From assembly GCA_934591845.1 (NCBI GenBank), contig CAKTPO010000001.1, positions 124,001 to 188,000 of the forward strand: a DNA stretch of 64,000 bases, in the 5' to 3' direction. The notes beneath the pieces are model-generated. The model made no database searches. It had not been told where the DNA came from and was given only the letters and a program-made list of their open reading frames with translations. This document shows positions 41,267 through 49,019 of this stretch, piece by piece; position 1 is the first letter of the stretch, and every line of letters starts with the position of its first letter. This DNA is from an uncultured Oscillospiraceae bacterium. GTDB lineage: Bacteria; Bacillota; Clostridia; Oscillospirales; Oscillospiraceae. A program made the translations under genes and the position numbers.

Positions 41267-42044
41267 GGTTAAGAATTTAAGCTTTTCCTATGGGAAACGG
41301 CAGGTTCTGAAAGACATCAGTTTTCGGGTAGACGAGGGAGAATTCTTATCCATCCTGGGTCCCAACGGCGTTGGCAAAAGCACCCTGTTTCGCTGCATGC
41401 TGGGTCTGCGCTCCGGGTATTCAGGTACCGTTCTTGTAAACGGAGCGGACATTCGCCATATTTCCGTCCAGGAGCGAGCCAAGCGCATTGCATACATTCC
41501 CCAGAGCAGTGACCCCACCTTCCATTTTAGCGTGGGAGATGTGGTCTTAATGGGAACCACCAGCGGCCTTTCCGCTTTTCAAACCCCCGGCAAAAAAGCC
41601 TTGGAGCGCCGGGACTGGGCCATGGAAAAAGTGGGCATTTCCCACCTCACCGAACGCTGCTACCACAGGCTCTCAGGGGGCGAGCAGCGGCTTGTAATGA
41701 TTGCCCGGGCCCTTGCCCAGGATGCGCCTATTCTGATGCTGGACGAGCCTACCGCCAATCTGGATTTTGGCAATCAGCTGCGGGTTTTGCAGCAGATCCA
41801 GGCCCTGGCAAAAGAGGGCTACACTGTTATTCAGACCACCCACCACCCGGAACAGAGTTTCCAGTTTTCTTCCAGGATCCTGGCCATCCAAGAGGGCCAG
41901 ATCTTGCAGGATGGAAGCCCCCGGCAGGTGCTGACCAAGGAAAATATGGAAAAGCTCTACCACGTGGATGTGGATGTGGTCAGCCTTATGGAGGATGAGG
42001 CAAGAATTTGTATTCCCAAACTAAAAAGGAGTGCTGAAAAATGA
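41256..42044 (+). CDS. ABC transporter ATP-binding protein (MolC-like candidate)
   Basis: A 262-residue ATPase. Walker A GPNGVGKST (about 36-44), Q-loop YIPQSSDP, signature RLSGGEQRLVMIARAL (about 139-154), Walker B ILMLDEPTANLD and the H-loop histidine in QTTHHPEQ. ATG 41256 lies inside the permease end with GGGGGAA upstream. It powers the FecCD-type permease; the substrate-binding lipoprotein overlaps it by 4 bp. Confidence 0.92.
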   Translation: MPIEVKNLSFSYGKRQVLKDISFRVDEGEFLSILGPNGVGKSTLFRCMLGLRSGYSGTVLVNGADIRHISVQERAKRIAYIPQSSDPTFHFSVGDVVLMGTTSGLSAFQTPGKKALERRDWAMEKVGISHLTERCYHRLSGGEQRLVMIARALAQDAPILMLDEPTANLDFGNQLRVLQQIQALAKEGYTVIQTTHHPEQSFQFSSRILAIQEGQILQDGSPRQVLTKENMEKLYHVDVDVVSLMEDEARICIPKLKRSAEK

Positions 42045-43174
42045 AAAGAACGACCGTATGGATTTTGGTGTTGACCATGCTGCTAGGGCTGCTCTCCGGC
42101 TGCGGAAGCACCGCTGCGCCTGCCCCCACCGAAACCGCCCCGGCGGCTCCTGTCACAGAGGCAGCGCCCCAGGAAACCACCCAGGCCCCCGAGGAAGCCC
42201 ACACCCAGGAATTCACCGATGACGTGGGCCGCACCGTGACCCTGCCCGCCCAAATCACCGCTATTGCCATTTCCGGCCCCCTGAGCCAGGTATACATTCT
42301 GCCTCTGGCAGGTGATATGCTGGTAGGTGTCAGCAATGTCTACGCCAAAGAGCAGGAAAAGTTTTTGCCGGATTATCTGACCCAGAAGACCGAAATCGGT
42401 CAGCTCTACGGCGGCAAAGCCACCTTGAATCTGGAAGGACTGCTGGCGGCAAACCCGGATGTGATCATTGATATTGGTCAGCCCAAAAAGAGCATGAAAG
42501 AAGACCTGGACGGTCTGACCGCCCAGACCGGCATCCCCTTTGTCCATGTGGATGCCACCGTAGCCACTGCGGCCCAGGCCTACCGGACCCTTGGTAAGCT
42601 TCTGGGACGGGAGGAACAGGCGGAGAAAATCGCCCTGTGGTGTGAGAATACCTACAGCCGTATGGAAGCCATTATGGAAAAGGTGGATGGGGACAACGCC
42701 CGGAAGACCATTCTCTACTGCCTGGGTGACAAGGGCACCAACGTCATGGCCGAGGGCTCTTTCCATGCAGAAACCGTCAATATGATGGGTAAAAACATGG
42801 CCAGCCTGGATGAAGTCAGTTCCAGCGGTAACGGCAACGAGGTGGATATGGAGCAGCTGCTTCTGTGGAACCCAGAGGTGCTGGTGTTCGCCCCGGAAAG
42901 CTGCTACGACTCTGTAGCTACGGACCCCCAGTGGAGCCAGATGCAGGCGGTGGCCAACAAGCAGTATTATAAGACACCTTACGGACCCTATGGCTGGCTG
43001 TCCTCTCCCCCCTCTGTCCAGCGCTATTTGGGAATGCTGTGGCTGGGTGCAGTGCTGTACCCGGAGTACATTGACTACGATCTGCAAACCGAAGTCACCG
43101 AATACTACAAGATATTCTACGGCTGCGATTTGACCGATGAAATGTATCAGGACCTGATGAAAGACGCTCTGTAA
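42041..43174 (+). CDS. ABC transporter substrate-binding lipoprotein (TroA/FecB fold; MolA-like candidate)
   Basis: A 377-residue exported lipoprotein. The signal peptide ends in the lipobox LLSGC (Cys at about 22), followed by an Ala/Pro/Thr-rich linker to about residue 55. The periplasmic-binding-protein fold begins FTDDVGRTVTLPAQI and contains GLLAANPDVIIDIGQ and the long central helix typical of class III proteins. Several Glu/Asp/Tyr residues could coordinate a metal oxyanion or chelate; specificity is not readable. It completes a three-gene importer. Confidence 0.88.
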   Translation: MKRTTVWILVLTMLLGLLSGCGSTAAPAPTETAPAAPVTEAAPQETTQAPEEAHTQEFTDDVGRTVTLPAQITAIAISGPLSQVYILPLAGDMLVGVSNVYAKEQEKFLPDYLTQKTEIGQLYGGKATLNLEGLLAANPDVIIDIGQPKKSMKEDLDGLTAQTGIPFVHVDATVATAAQAYRTLGKLLGREEQAEKIALWCENTYSRMEAIMEKVDGDNARKTILYCLGDKGTNVMAEGSFHAETVNMMGKNMASLDEVSSSGNGNEVDMEQLLLWNPEVLVFAPESCYDSVATDPQWSQMQAVANKQYYKTPYGPYGWLSSPPSVQRYLGMLWLGAVLYPEYIDYDLQTEVTEYYKIFYGCDLTDEMYQDLMKDAL

Positions 43175-43183
43175 TATGATCAA

Positions 43184-43213
43184 CGCCCCTCGGAATGAAA
43201 ACCGAGGGGCGTA
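43184..43213. terminator. Hairpin between convergent genes
   Basis: ACGCCCCTCGG and CCGAGGGGCGT form a perfect 11-bp stem with an 8-nt A-rich loop between the lipoprotein gene and the zinc-ribbon gene. It lacks a clear T-run, so it is either a weak bidirectional terminator or an mRNA 3'-end stabiliser. Confidence 0.6.
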
Positions 43214-43220
43214 AGTATAT

Positions 43221-43916
43221 TCAGAAGAAGAATTTCCGTTCCACGGTTTCCCGGGCGGGGCGGCAGATGGCCAGGAAAATCAAGGCACCACCCATTAAAA
43301 TCAGGGCCACCATGGGATACCAGGACCAGCCGATGAATTTTGAAAAGTGGAAGGTCAGGCCCATTAAAAACTCCATCAGGGGCAGAAATGCCCCCAGGAC
43401 GATGAGGGCCCCTCCGAAGATATAGGCCGCTCCACGACGAAGATAGTGCAGCAGTGCCACCACCGCCGTTACAAGCCCCCCCAGAAATCCCACCACAGGA
43501 AAGGCGAAGCCCAGAAACCATCCACCCTGTATGGAAAGGTCAATATAGAGAATATAGATTCCTGCTGCTGCAAAGGTGCAGGGCACAAAAATCACCGGAT
43601 TGGGGTTTCGGAACCACAATGGCAGGATGGCCGCAATATAGAATAGCACAATTCCTCCCACCGCATAACCGGACCAGGTAATGGCATGGTTAAACTGGGC
43701 ATCACAAATCAGTGTCACCAGAATAGGTACCAGCAGCATAATGCTCAGGGTTCCCAATATGGCCTTGCCCCCTGCCTTGGCCTGGGGGTATCGATCCATG
43801 GGATACAGAAGCCTTCCCTCCTGCCGCACCATCTCCGGATGATAGGGCACCGTGCCGCAGAGCGGGCACTTTTTTTCGCTGTCAGCCAGCTTCACACCGC
43901 AATTGATACAATACAT
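43221..43916 (-). CDS. Zinc-ribbon membrane protein (DUF6320-like)
   Basis: A 231-residue protein with an N-terminal zinc ribbon, CINCGVKL and CPLCGTVPYHP (about 3-27), followed by about six hydrophobic helices (first at about 52-70, last near 200-218). This matches zinc-ribbon membrane proteins commonly placed next to condensation/acyltransferase genes in gut Clostridia. It follows the esterase-acyltransferase fusion by 11 bp, so the two likely act together at the membrane. The function is unknown. Confidence 0.75.
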   Translation of the reverse strand: MYCINCGVKLADSEKKCPLCGTVPYHPEMVRQEGRLLYPMDRYPQAKAGGKAILGTLSIMLLVPILVTLICDAQFNHAITWSGYAVGGIVLFYIAAILPLWFRNPNPVIFVPCTFAAAGIYILYIDLSIQGGWFLGFAFPVVGFLGGLVTAVVALLHYLRRGAAYIFGGALIVLGAFLPLMEFLMGLTFHFSKFIGWSWYPMVALILMGGALIFLAICRPARETVERKFFF

Positions 43917-43927
43917 TTTTGTTCACC

Positions 43928-46090
43928 TCACACTCGTGAATTGGTCTGGACTTCCGCACCCAGTCCCAGTTCCCGCAGCACCCGGAAGAAATGGGCCTCC
44001 AACTGGGGTTCCCGAATCTTGCGGGTAAAATTCACATACAAATCCGTCCCAAAGGACAGTATTCCGCAGTTTTGAGGCGCCGTTGCCTGGGCGCTGAGAA
44101 TAAAATCCATCCGCTGCACATAGGGAAGCATTTCCCCGGGCAGCTCCACCTGACCCAAATTGGACATGCTCAGGCAGGCCTTTCTCTCCCCAACGGCATC
44201 AAACACCGCCTTCAAAACCATGTTTTTGATAAACAGAGGCGTGACCCGCAGCAGCAGCATTTTTTCACTGCTGACGTTGGCGGCAATGCGGCTGCTCATG
44301 ACTTTGGGGGTCACATCCAGGCCCATCCGATGGTTGATGGCCTGACAGATCTCCGAAAAGCTGTAGTGCCCCAGTCTGGGGTCGATTTCCGGGGTGGTAT
44401 AAAGGGCAAAGTTGCGCAGAGTGGTGCTGGGAAAAAGCTTGCGCAGATTCACGGGGATCTGCACCCGGATGGGAATACGCTTTCGGATATTGGGTACCTC
44501 CTCTGCCTGCATATTTTGCAGCGCCATCATCAGAACGGCACAGAGGAAGCCTGTTAAAGTCACGCCATAGTTGTGGGCTTTTTCCAGCACCGCCTTGGCA
44601 TCCATGCGGAAGCAGGTGATGTTCAGAAACTCCTGGGTCTCCGGTGTGCCCTGGGGCCGCCAGGCGTTGTCCTCCCGGCGGCTGGCATTGACATTTCCCG
44701 CATATTTGAGGAAACTGTCCTCCAATTCCGCCTCCCGGGGAGCCTCCAATCGGCCCAGGACTCCTTTTTCCGCAGGGATCGACACCCCGTATTTCTGCTG
44801 CAAGTATTCCGCCACCAGGGACTTGAGAAACACCAGGCCCCCGTTGCCATCGGTGACGGCGTGGAAAAACTCTACCGCAATGCGGTTTTCATAGACGATG
44901 ACCCGGAAGGCACATCTGCGGGCCTCGTGCCTGCTCATTCTGGTCACCGGGTAGCTGCTTTCCTGCCGGATCCTCGGTGCCGCCTCCAACTGTTGGAGAT
45001 AATACCAGAACAGGCCCTTACGCAGACAGACACACATGGAGGGGAATCGGCGGACCGTAACATCCAGTGCCGACTGCAACACCCACACATCTACCGGCTC
45101 TCGCAAAGAGGCAGACAGGCGGAACACATTGCTCCAACTCTGCCGCAGGGCCGCCGGATAGATTTTCGCCGCATTGTCCAGCCGCATCCACCGGAGTTTC
45201 CGCTCCCGGGAGAGATAACGGGTCAGGAAGCCGTTGATTTTCTCCCAGTCCTCCCGGTCCTCGCTCAGGCCATAAAGCACATAGGCATGCCAGCGTTCGG
45301 GACGGACAAAGATTTGGCAGGGTACCCCCGCCTGTTTGAGAGCCGCCGCCATGTTCTCGGAATCACTTCGGAGAATTTCGTCTCCCCCCGCAAGAATAAG
45401 GGTCGGGGGCAGACCCCGCAGATCCCCCAGAAGCGGCGACACCAGTGGATTTTCCGGCGTTTCCGAATAACACCGGGCATAAAAGGCCAGCTGTTCTTTG
45501 GAAAGGGACACATCCTTTGTTTCATTATACTCATAGCTTTCCCCGGATGCGGTCAAATCCGTCCAGGGAGAAATGGCCGTGATGCTGCCGGGAAGGGGTT
45601 TTCCCTGCTCCATAAGATACAGGCACAGGGAAAAGCACAGTCCTCCCCCGGCACTTTCGCCGCAGAGACTGATTTTAGAAGGGTCGTAGCCCTTTCCAAG
45701 CAGATAGTCATAGGCCGTAGCCGCATCTTCCAAAGCTGCCGGGAAGGGATATTCCGGAGCCAGCCGGTAGGCTGCGCAAAACACCTGGGCCCCGCATTCG
45801 TCCGCCAGCACCGAGCCAAAGCCCAGTGCGTAGTCGAGACCCCCGCAGGTATAGCCACCGCCATGGAGGTAGAGCACCACTCCATCCCGGCGCAAATCTT
45901 TGGGAAGCACCCAGGCACCCCGGAATTCCTCAAAGTCATGGCTTTTCACCCGCACCTGGGCATGGCGGGTAGCCCGCATCAATTCTCCGATGGCATTTTG
46001 CCCCTTCCGGGTGGTTTCCAGAGAGCAATTTTCCAGCATTGGCTTCATATGGGCCAGCTGTTCCCGAACGGTATTTGCTGATAACTGCAT
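43928..46090 (-). CDS. Fusion of an HSL-type alpha/beta hydrolase and a condensation/acyltransferase domain
   Basis: A 720-residue two-domain protein. Residues about 1-290 are a hormone-sensitive-lipase-type hydrolase: oxyanion loop YLHGGGYTCGG (about 74-84), nucleophile GESAGGG (about 143-149), Asp in GGDEILRSDSE and His in RWHAYVL. Residues about 300-715 resemble condensation or alcohol-acetyltransferase domains, with catalytic HAVTDGNGG (about 408-416). It probably makes or trims an acylated membrane or surface compound. Start choice is uncertain: ATG 46090 has a G-rich site, ATG 46126 has none. Confidence 0.8.
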   Translation of the reverse strand: MQLSANTVREQLAHMKPMLENCSLETTRKGQNAIGELMRATRHAQVRVKSHDFEEFRGAWVLPKDLRRDGVVLYLHGGGYTCGGLDYALGFGSVLADECGAQVFCAAYRLAPEYPFPAALEDAATAYDYLLGKGYDPSKISLCGESAGGGLCFSLCLYLMEQGKPLPGSITAISPWTDLTASGESYEYNETKDVSLSKEQLAFYARCYSETPENPLVSPLLGDLRGLPPTLILAGGDEILRSDSENMAAALKQAGVPCQIFVRPERWHAYVLYGLSEDREDWEKINGFLTRYLSRERKLRWMRLDNAAKIYPAALRQSWSNVFRLSASLREPVDVWVLQSALDVTVRRFPSMCVCLRKGLFWYYLQQLEAAPRIRQESSYPVTRMSRHEARRCAFRVIVYENRIAVEFFHAVTDGNGGLVFLKSLVAEYLQQKYGVSIPAEKGVLGRLEAPREAELEDSFLKYAGNVNASRREDNAWRPQGTPETQEFLNITCFRMDAKAVLEKAHNYGVTLTGFLCAVLMMALQNMQAEEVPNIRKRIPIRVQIPVNLRKLFPSTTLRNFALYTTPEIDPRLGHYSFSEICQAINHRMGLDVTPKVMSSRIAANVSSEKMLLLRVTPLFIKNMVLKAVFDAVGERKACLSMSNLGQVELPGEMLPYVQRMDFILSAQATAPQNCGILSFGTDLYVNFTRKIREPQLEAHFFRVLRELGLGAEVQTNSRV

Positions 46091-46153
46091 GGCAAGGCCC
46101 CCATCCGTAGGTTTTAAGGTTTCCATGGGAAACGGCAAAGAACTTTCGTAAAG

Positions 46154-46182
46154 ATTATAGGGGATAAACGTGAATTTTTCAA
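46154..46182 (-). promoter_or_regulatory. Promoter of the hydrolase-acyltransferase gene
   Basis: Minus-strand TTGAAA (46177-46182), 17-bp spacer and perfect TATAAT (46154-46159). It lies downstream of the LCP-gene terminator, so the fusion gene and the zinc-ribbon gene form their own transcription unit. Confidence 0.75.
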
Positions 46183-46201
46183 TATATTTTCCCCAATATT
46201 C

Positions 46202-46245
46202 AAAAAAGAACACGTCCGCAGAGAATCGCATTCCGCAGACGTGTT
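46202..46245 (-). terminator. Terminator of the LCP gene
   Basis: AACACGTC and GACGTGTT pair, with additional inner pairing of TGCGGA-type sequence, and the minus strand continues CTTTTTTG. It lies 15 bp after the LCP stop codon. Confidence 0.75.
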
Positions 46246-46259
46246 TATTTCATAACAAA

Positions 46260-47225
46260 TTATTGATAGAACAGGCTGTTGACGACCTTTTCCAAAGAAG
46301 ACTGATCCAGGTAGAATTCCATGAATTCCTGCCCCACCTTTGCCTCTCCGTCAATGGTCACAAAGTCTTCAATTTTCGCTTCCAGCAGCCAGTCTGCCAG
46401 TTTTTGGAGCTGATTAACGGCATAGTCCGTCTGAAAGGAATCACCCAGGCTCAATGTCAGTTCGGTAAGCAAATCAGGGTCTTTCTTTGCTGTAGCAATC
46501 AGGCGTTCGATCAGTGCAGACATATACTGCTCCTGCCGCTTCATGCGGCTGACATTGGTCTGGTCGCCGGCACCGTGACGGCCCCGGACATAGTTCAGTG
46601 CTTCCTGGCCCTTGAGCACCACGGTTTTCCCTTTAACCAGGGTCTCACTGTCCTGAAAATCATCCAGCACCGTGACGGTAACACCGCCCACCGCATCGTT
46701 GACCGTGGGAACGGCATCCATGGTAAAGCTCATATAGTGGTCAATGGTCACACCGCCCAGAAGTTTGGACACCACCTTTTTGGCATTGATGCAGCTGTCA
46801 GAGCCGCCGCTGCCATAGGTGTGAGCCAGAGCCAACTGACCGGTATAAGTGCCTGCCTCATCTCCAAAAACGCCAAGACGTGTGATTTCGGTCATGGTGT
46901 CCCGATTCAGGAGCAGGGGTGTACAGACGTTTGTATCCTTATCCAGTACCAGCACCAGATTAAAGTCGGACTGCATATCGTTGATATAGGCCCGTTTATC
47001 ATCGGGATACTCGTTTTTATCCAGTCCCAGAACCAGAATGGTTTCCAGGTTTTCTTTTCGGTTTCGGGCTACCGCTGTGGACGGAACAGCAGATTCCTCT
47101 GTTACGGCTGGGGAAAGGGCCCGGTCAGGGTCCGATTTTTGCTGACAGCCGCAGAAAAGAAAAACAGCACTCAAGGCGAGCAAGCCCGCCCTGAGTGCTA
47201 GGTAGGAACGCTTACTTGTTCTCAA
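46260..47225 (-). CDS. LytR-CpsA-Psr (LCP) family lipoprotein
   Basis: Attaches undecaprenyl-linked polymers to peptidoglycan in family members. The 321-residue protein has a lipoprotein signal (RTSKRSY basic start, LSAVFLFCGC lipobox) and an LCP domain from about 60, with LLLNRDTMTEI, LALAHTYGSGG and GHGAGDQTNVSRMKRQEQY, including the conserved arginines that bind the lipid pyrophosphate. The start is uncertain: no ATG fits; TTG 47225 gives an ideal signal peptide and overlaps the upstream gene by 14 bp. A terminator-like hairpin lies inside its signal-peptide coding region. Confidence 0.83.
   Translation of the reverse strand: MRTSKRSYLALRAGLLALSAVFLFCGCQQKSDPDRALSPAVTEESAVPSTAVARNRKENLETILVLGLDKNEYPDDKRAYINDMQSDFNLVLVLDKDTNVCTPLLLNRDTMTEITRLGVFGDEAGTYTGQLALAHTYGSGGSDSCINAKKVVSKLLGGVTIDHYMSFTMDAVPTVNDAVGGVTVTVLDDFQDSETLVKGKTVVLKGQEALNYVRGRHGAGDQTNVSRMKRQEQYMSALIERLIATAKKDPDLLTELTLSLGDSFQTDYAVNQLQKLADWLLEAKIEDFVTIDGEAKVGQEFMEFYLDQSSLEKVVNSLFYQ
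47153..47198 (-). terminator. Terminator or attenuator inside the start of the LCP gene
   Basis: Just after the stop of the exported protein gene, GCACTCAGGGCG and CGCCTTGAGTGC pair (one bulge) around a short loop, followed on the minus strand by TGTTTTTCTTTTC. It has all features of an intrinsic terminator yet lies within the LCP coding sequence, so transcription reaching LCP from upstream would be attenuated. Confidence 0.65.
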
Positions 47226-47799
47226 CCAGGAACGCAATGGGACCAACGCCGTCCAGCTTTACGTCAACGGAACCGTCCTTGTTGACCGTAACATTTTCCA
47301 GAGCCAGGGGAACCCACTTGCCGTCAACGAAACGCATAACAACAACAGTGGTGCCAGCCTTGACATCCAGCTTGAAGCTCACGGTAATGGTGGTACCCTC
47401 GGTTTCCAGGGCCTTGACCACATCCTCGGGAACAGAGACGTTGACCATGTCACGAACCACCAGGTTCGCCACAGGCACATCGATCTTTGCTTCCTTCAGC
47501 ACGGTCTTCAGCTCGGGAACAGCCTTCTCCAGAGAACCGGCCTTGGCGATGACATCGTAAGCCTTGTCCAGCTCGGCCTTGACCTCGGGAGCAATGCTCT
47601 TCGCGGCAACAGACTCGACCTTAATGTCAGAAGCCTTGACCTCTACCTTGGAGCCGTCAGCAGCCACGACCTCAGCGGTCTTGGTTACAGCGGGGGCATC
47701 CTTCTGGGTGACACTGGCAGTAAAGCTATCAGCGAACACAGCCACAGACAGCATCGCAACCAGCAGCACACAGGATACTACACGCACAAGATTCTTCAT
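47212..47799 (-). CDS. Exported protein of unknown function
   Basis: A 195-residue protein with a clear Sec signal peptide (KNLVRVVSCVLLVAMLSVAVFADS, cleavage near residue 23 after VFA). The mature part is rich in Val, Lys, Asp and Ala with alternating strands and contains VVVMRFVDGKWVPLALENV, reminiscent of small beta-sandwich surface proteins. No named domain was recognised. Codon use is highly biased, suggesting strong expression, consistent with its good promoter and an approximately 145-nt leader. Confidence 0.75.
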   Translation of the reverse strand: MKNLVRVVSCVLLVAMLSVAVFADSFTASVTQKDAPAVTKTAEVVAADGSKVEVKASDIKVESVAAKSIAPEVKAELDKAYDVIAKAGSLEKAVPELKTVLKEAKIDVPVANLVVRDMVNVSVPEDVVKALETEGTTITVSFKLDVKAGTTVVVMRFVDGKWVPLALENVTVNKDGSVDVKLDGVGPIAFLVENK

Positions 47800-47980
47800 G
47801 TTGTTTACCTCACCTTTCTAAAGATTATAGAAATACCTTTTGGGTAATTCTACCTATATGTACTGTTAAGCGAAAACTCTCAACATACATTTTTGCCAAA
47901 CAGCAAAGCCATCGGCAACCCCATAAAGAAGTGCCTGATCGCTCTGTTACTACTATACCAGATTTTGCCAGGAAAGTCAA
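47800..47980 (-). promoter_or_regulatory. Promoter and structured leader of the exported protein gene
   Basis: Minus-strand TTGACT (47975-47980), 17-bp spacer, TATAGT (47952-47957). The leader of about 145 nt contains TTGCC/GGCAA around a 15-nt loop and a second stem, TGTATGTTGAG with CTTAACAGTACA, then AAAGGTGAGG before the ATG. It may be a regulatory or stabilising 5' region; I cannot assign a known riboswitch class. Nothing else is seen in this gap. Confidence 0.5.
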
Positions 47981-48020
47981 CACTCTGGCCATAGCAGTTG
48001 GATAATTCTTTTCTTAATGC

Positions 48021-48218
48021 TTACACATCGATCACAGAATTGGGGATGATCACAGCGGCGATCAGATAGGCCACAATGCCGGTGCCGCCCATGAGACCCA
48101 GAATGGCCCAGACAAGGCGGATGATGGTGGGGTCAACGCCAAAGAATTCTCCCAGGCCGCCGCAGACACCGCAGATCATTTTATTGGTATTGGATTTGTA
48201 CAGTTTCTTGTTCATCAT
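48021..48218 (-). CDS. PspC domain-containing membrane protein
   Basis: A 65-residue protein consisting of a single PspC domain: NKMICGVCGGLGEFFGVDPT (about 12-31) followed by a hydrophobic helix, LVWAILGLMGGTGIVAYLIAAVIIP. PspC proteins sense or relay envelope stress. The start overlaps the thymidylate kinase stop as ATGA, with GGAGG upstream, so it is co-translated with that gene, which is an unusual neighbour. Confidence 0.9.
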   Translation of the reverse strand: MMNKKLYKSNTNKMICGVCGGLGEFFGVDPTIIRLVWAILGLMGGTGIVAYLIAAVIIPNSVIDV

Positions 48219-48916
48219 GTTTCCTCCAATTTTATTGTTTTTCTTTTTTTCTCAATGGCTTCCCGCACCAGTCCATGGATCTCCCGGTGGATGTCCTCAA
48301 TGGAGCGCATGGCACCGTCCCGGCAGCATTCCACGGTTTTCCAGCCCAGGAAGTCGGCGCAGAATCGGGCAGCAGCCTGACTTCTGGCAAGATACTGCTG
48401 ATCCCGCTCGTGAATGTCCTTTTTGCTTTCATCTCCGCTGTAACGCCTGGTCATCAGCTTCTGGCTGACCTGGGGGTCCACGCTGAGGTAAATCACCAGG
48501 TCCGTCGAGGGAATGCCCAGTTTTCCGTATTCAAAGTCAAACAGCCATTTTAAGAACGGCTCCCACTGCGCTCTGGGGAGTTTACTGCACTGGTGGATGG
48601 CATTGGAGGTGGTATAGCGGTCTGCGATCACAATACCCCGTTCGTAGTCCCGGCACCAGTCCCGCTTAAAGGAGGCGAATCTGTCCACAGCGAAAAAAGA
48701 GCTGGCGGCATAGGCGTTTACATCCTGGGGGTCAGAGCCGAATTGGCCGGACAAGTACATTTTGACCAATGCCGAGGAATCGGAGCCATAGTCCGGAAAA
48801 GATACCTCCCGTACCGCCATTCCCTCCTGGGCCAGTGTCTTTGCCAAAAGCTTTGCCTGGGTCGCCTTTCCGCTGCCGTCCAGGCCCTCAATGGCCAGCA
48901 AGGTTTTCGTTGCCAT
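48215..48916 (-). CDS. tmk: Thymidylate kinase
   Basis: Phosphorylates dTMP to dTDP. The 233-residue protein has P-loop EGLDGSGKATQAKLLA (about 8-23), the family DRYTTSNAIHQCSK segment (DRY, about 97-110) and DLVIYLSVDPQ near 138. The P-loop has Ala where Ser is common (GSGKAT), and the LID region RRYSGDESKKDIHE is basic, as in Gram-positive enzymes. The ATG at 48916 follows GGAGGAAGG. A longer upstream reading is not supported. Confidence 0.88.
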   Translation of the reverse strand: MATKTLLAIEGLDGSGKATQAKLLAKTLAQEGMAVREVSFPDYGSDSSALVKMYLSGQFGSDPQDVNAYAASSFFAVDRFASFKRDWCRDYERGIVIADRYTTSNAIHQCSKLPRAQWEPFLKWLFDFEYGKLGIPSTDLVIYLSVDPQVSQKLMTRRYSGDESKKDIHERDQQYLARSQAAARFCADFLGWKTVECCRDGAMRSIEDIHREIHGLVREAIEKKRKTIKLEET

Positions 48917-49019
48917 GGCCTTCCTCCTCTTTTTTATCGTTCCTCTGCTGCGCTTCAAACGCAGGGCTATCATACGCCAAAATCGAGGAAAAATCAAGGA
49001 CTTCCGCAGGAAAATTCCT

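Noticed and set aside
47800..47945. GGGGTTGCCGATGG in the leader resembles the 3' part of a cyclic-di-GMP-I (GEMM) riboswitch.
   Set aside because: The conserved GGCAAACC and GACGCAAAGCC parts that should precede it are missing, so it is not supported as a riboswitch.
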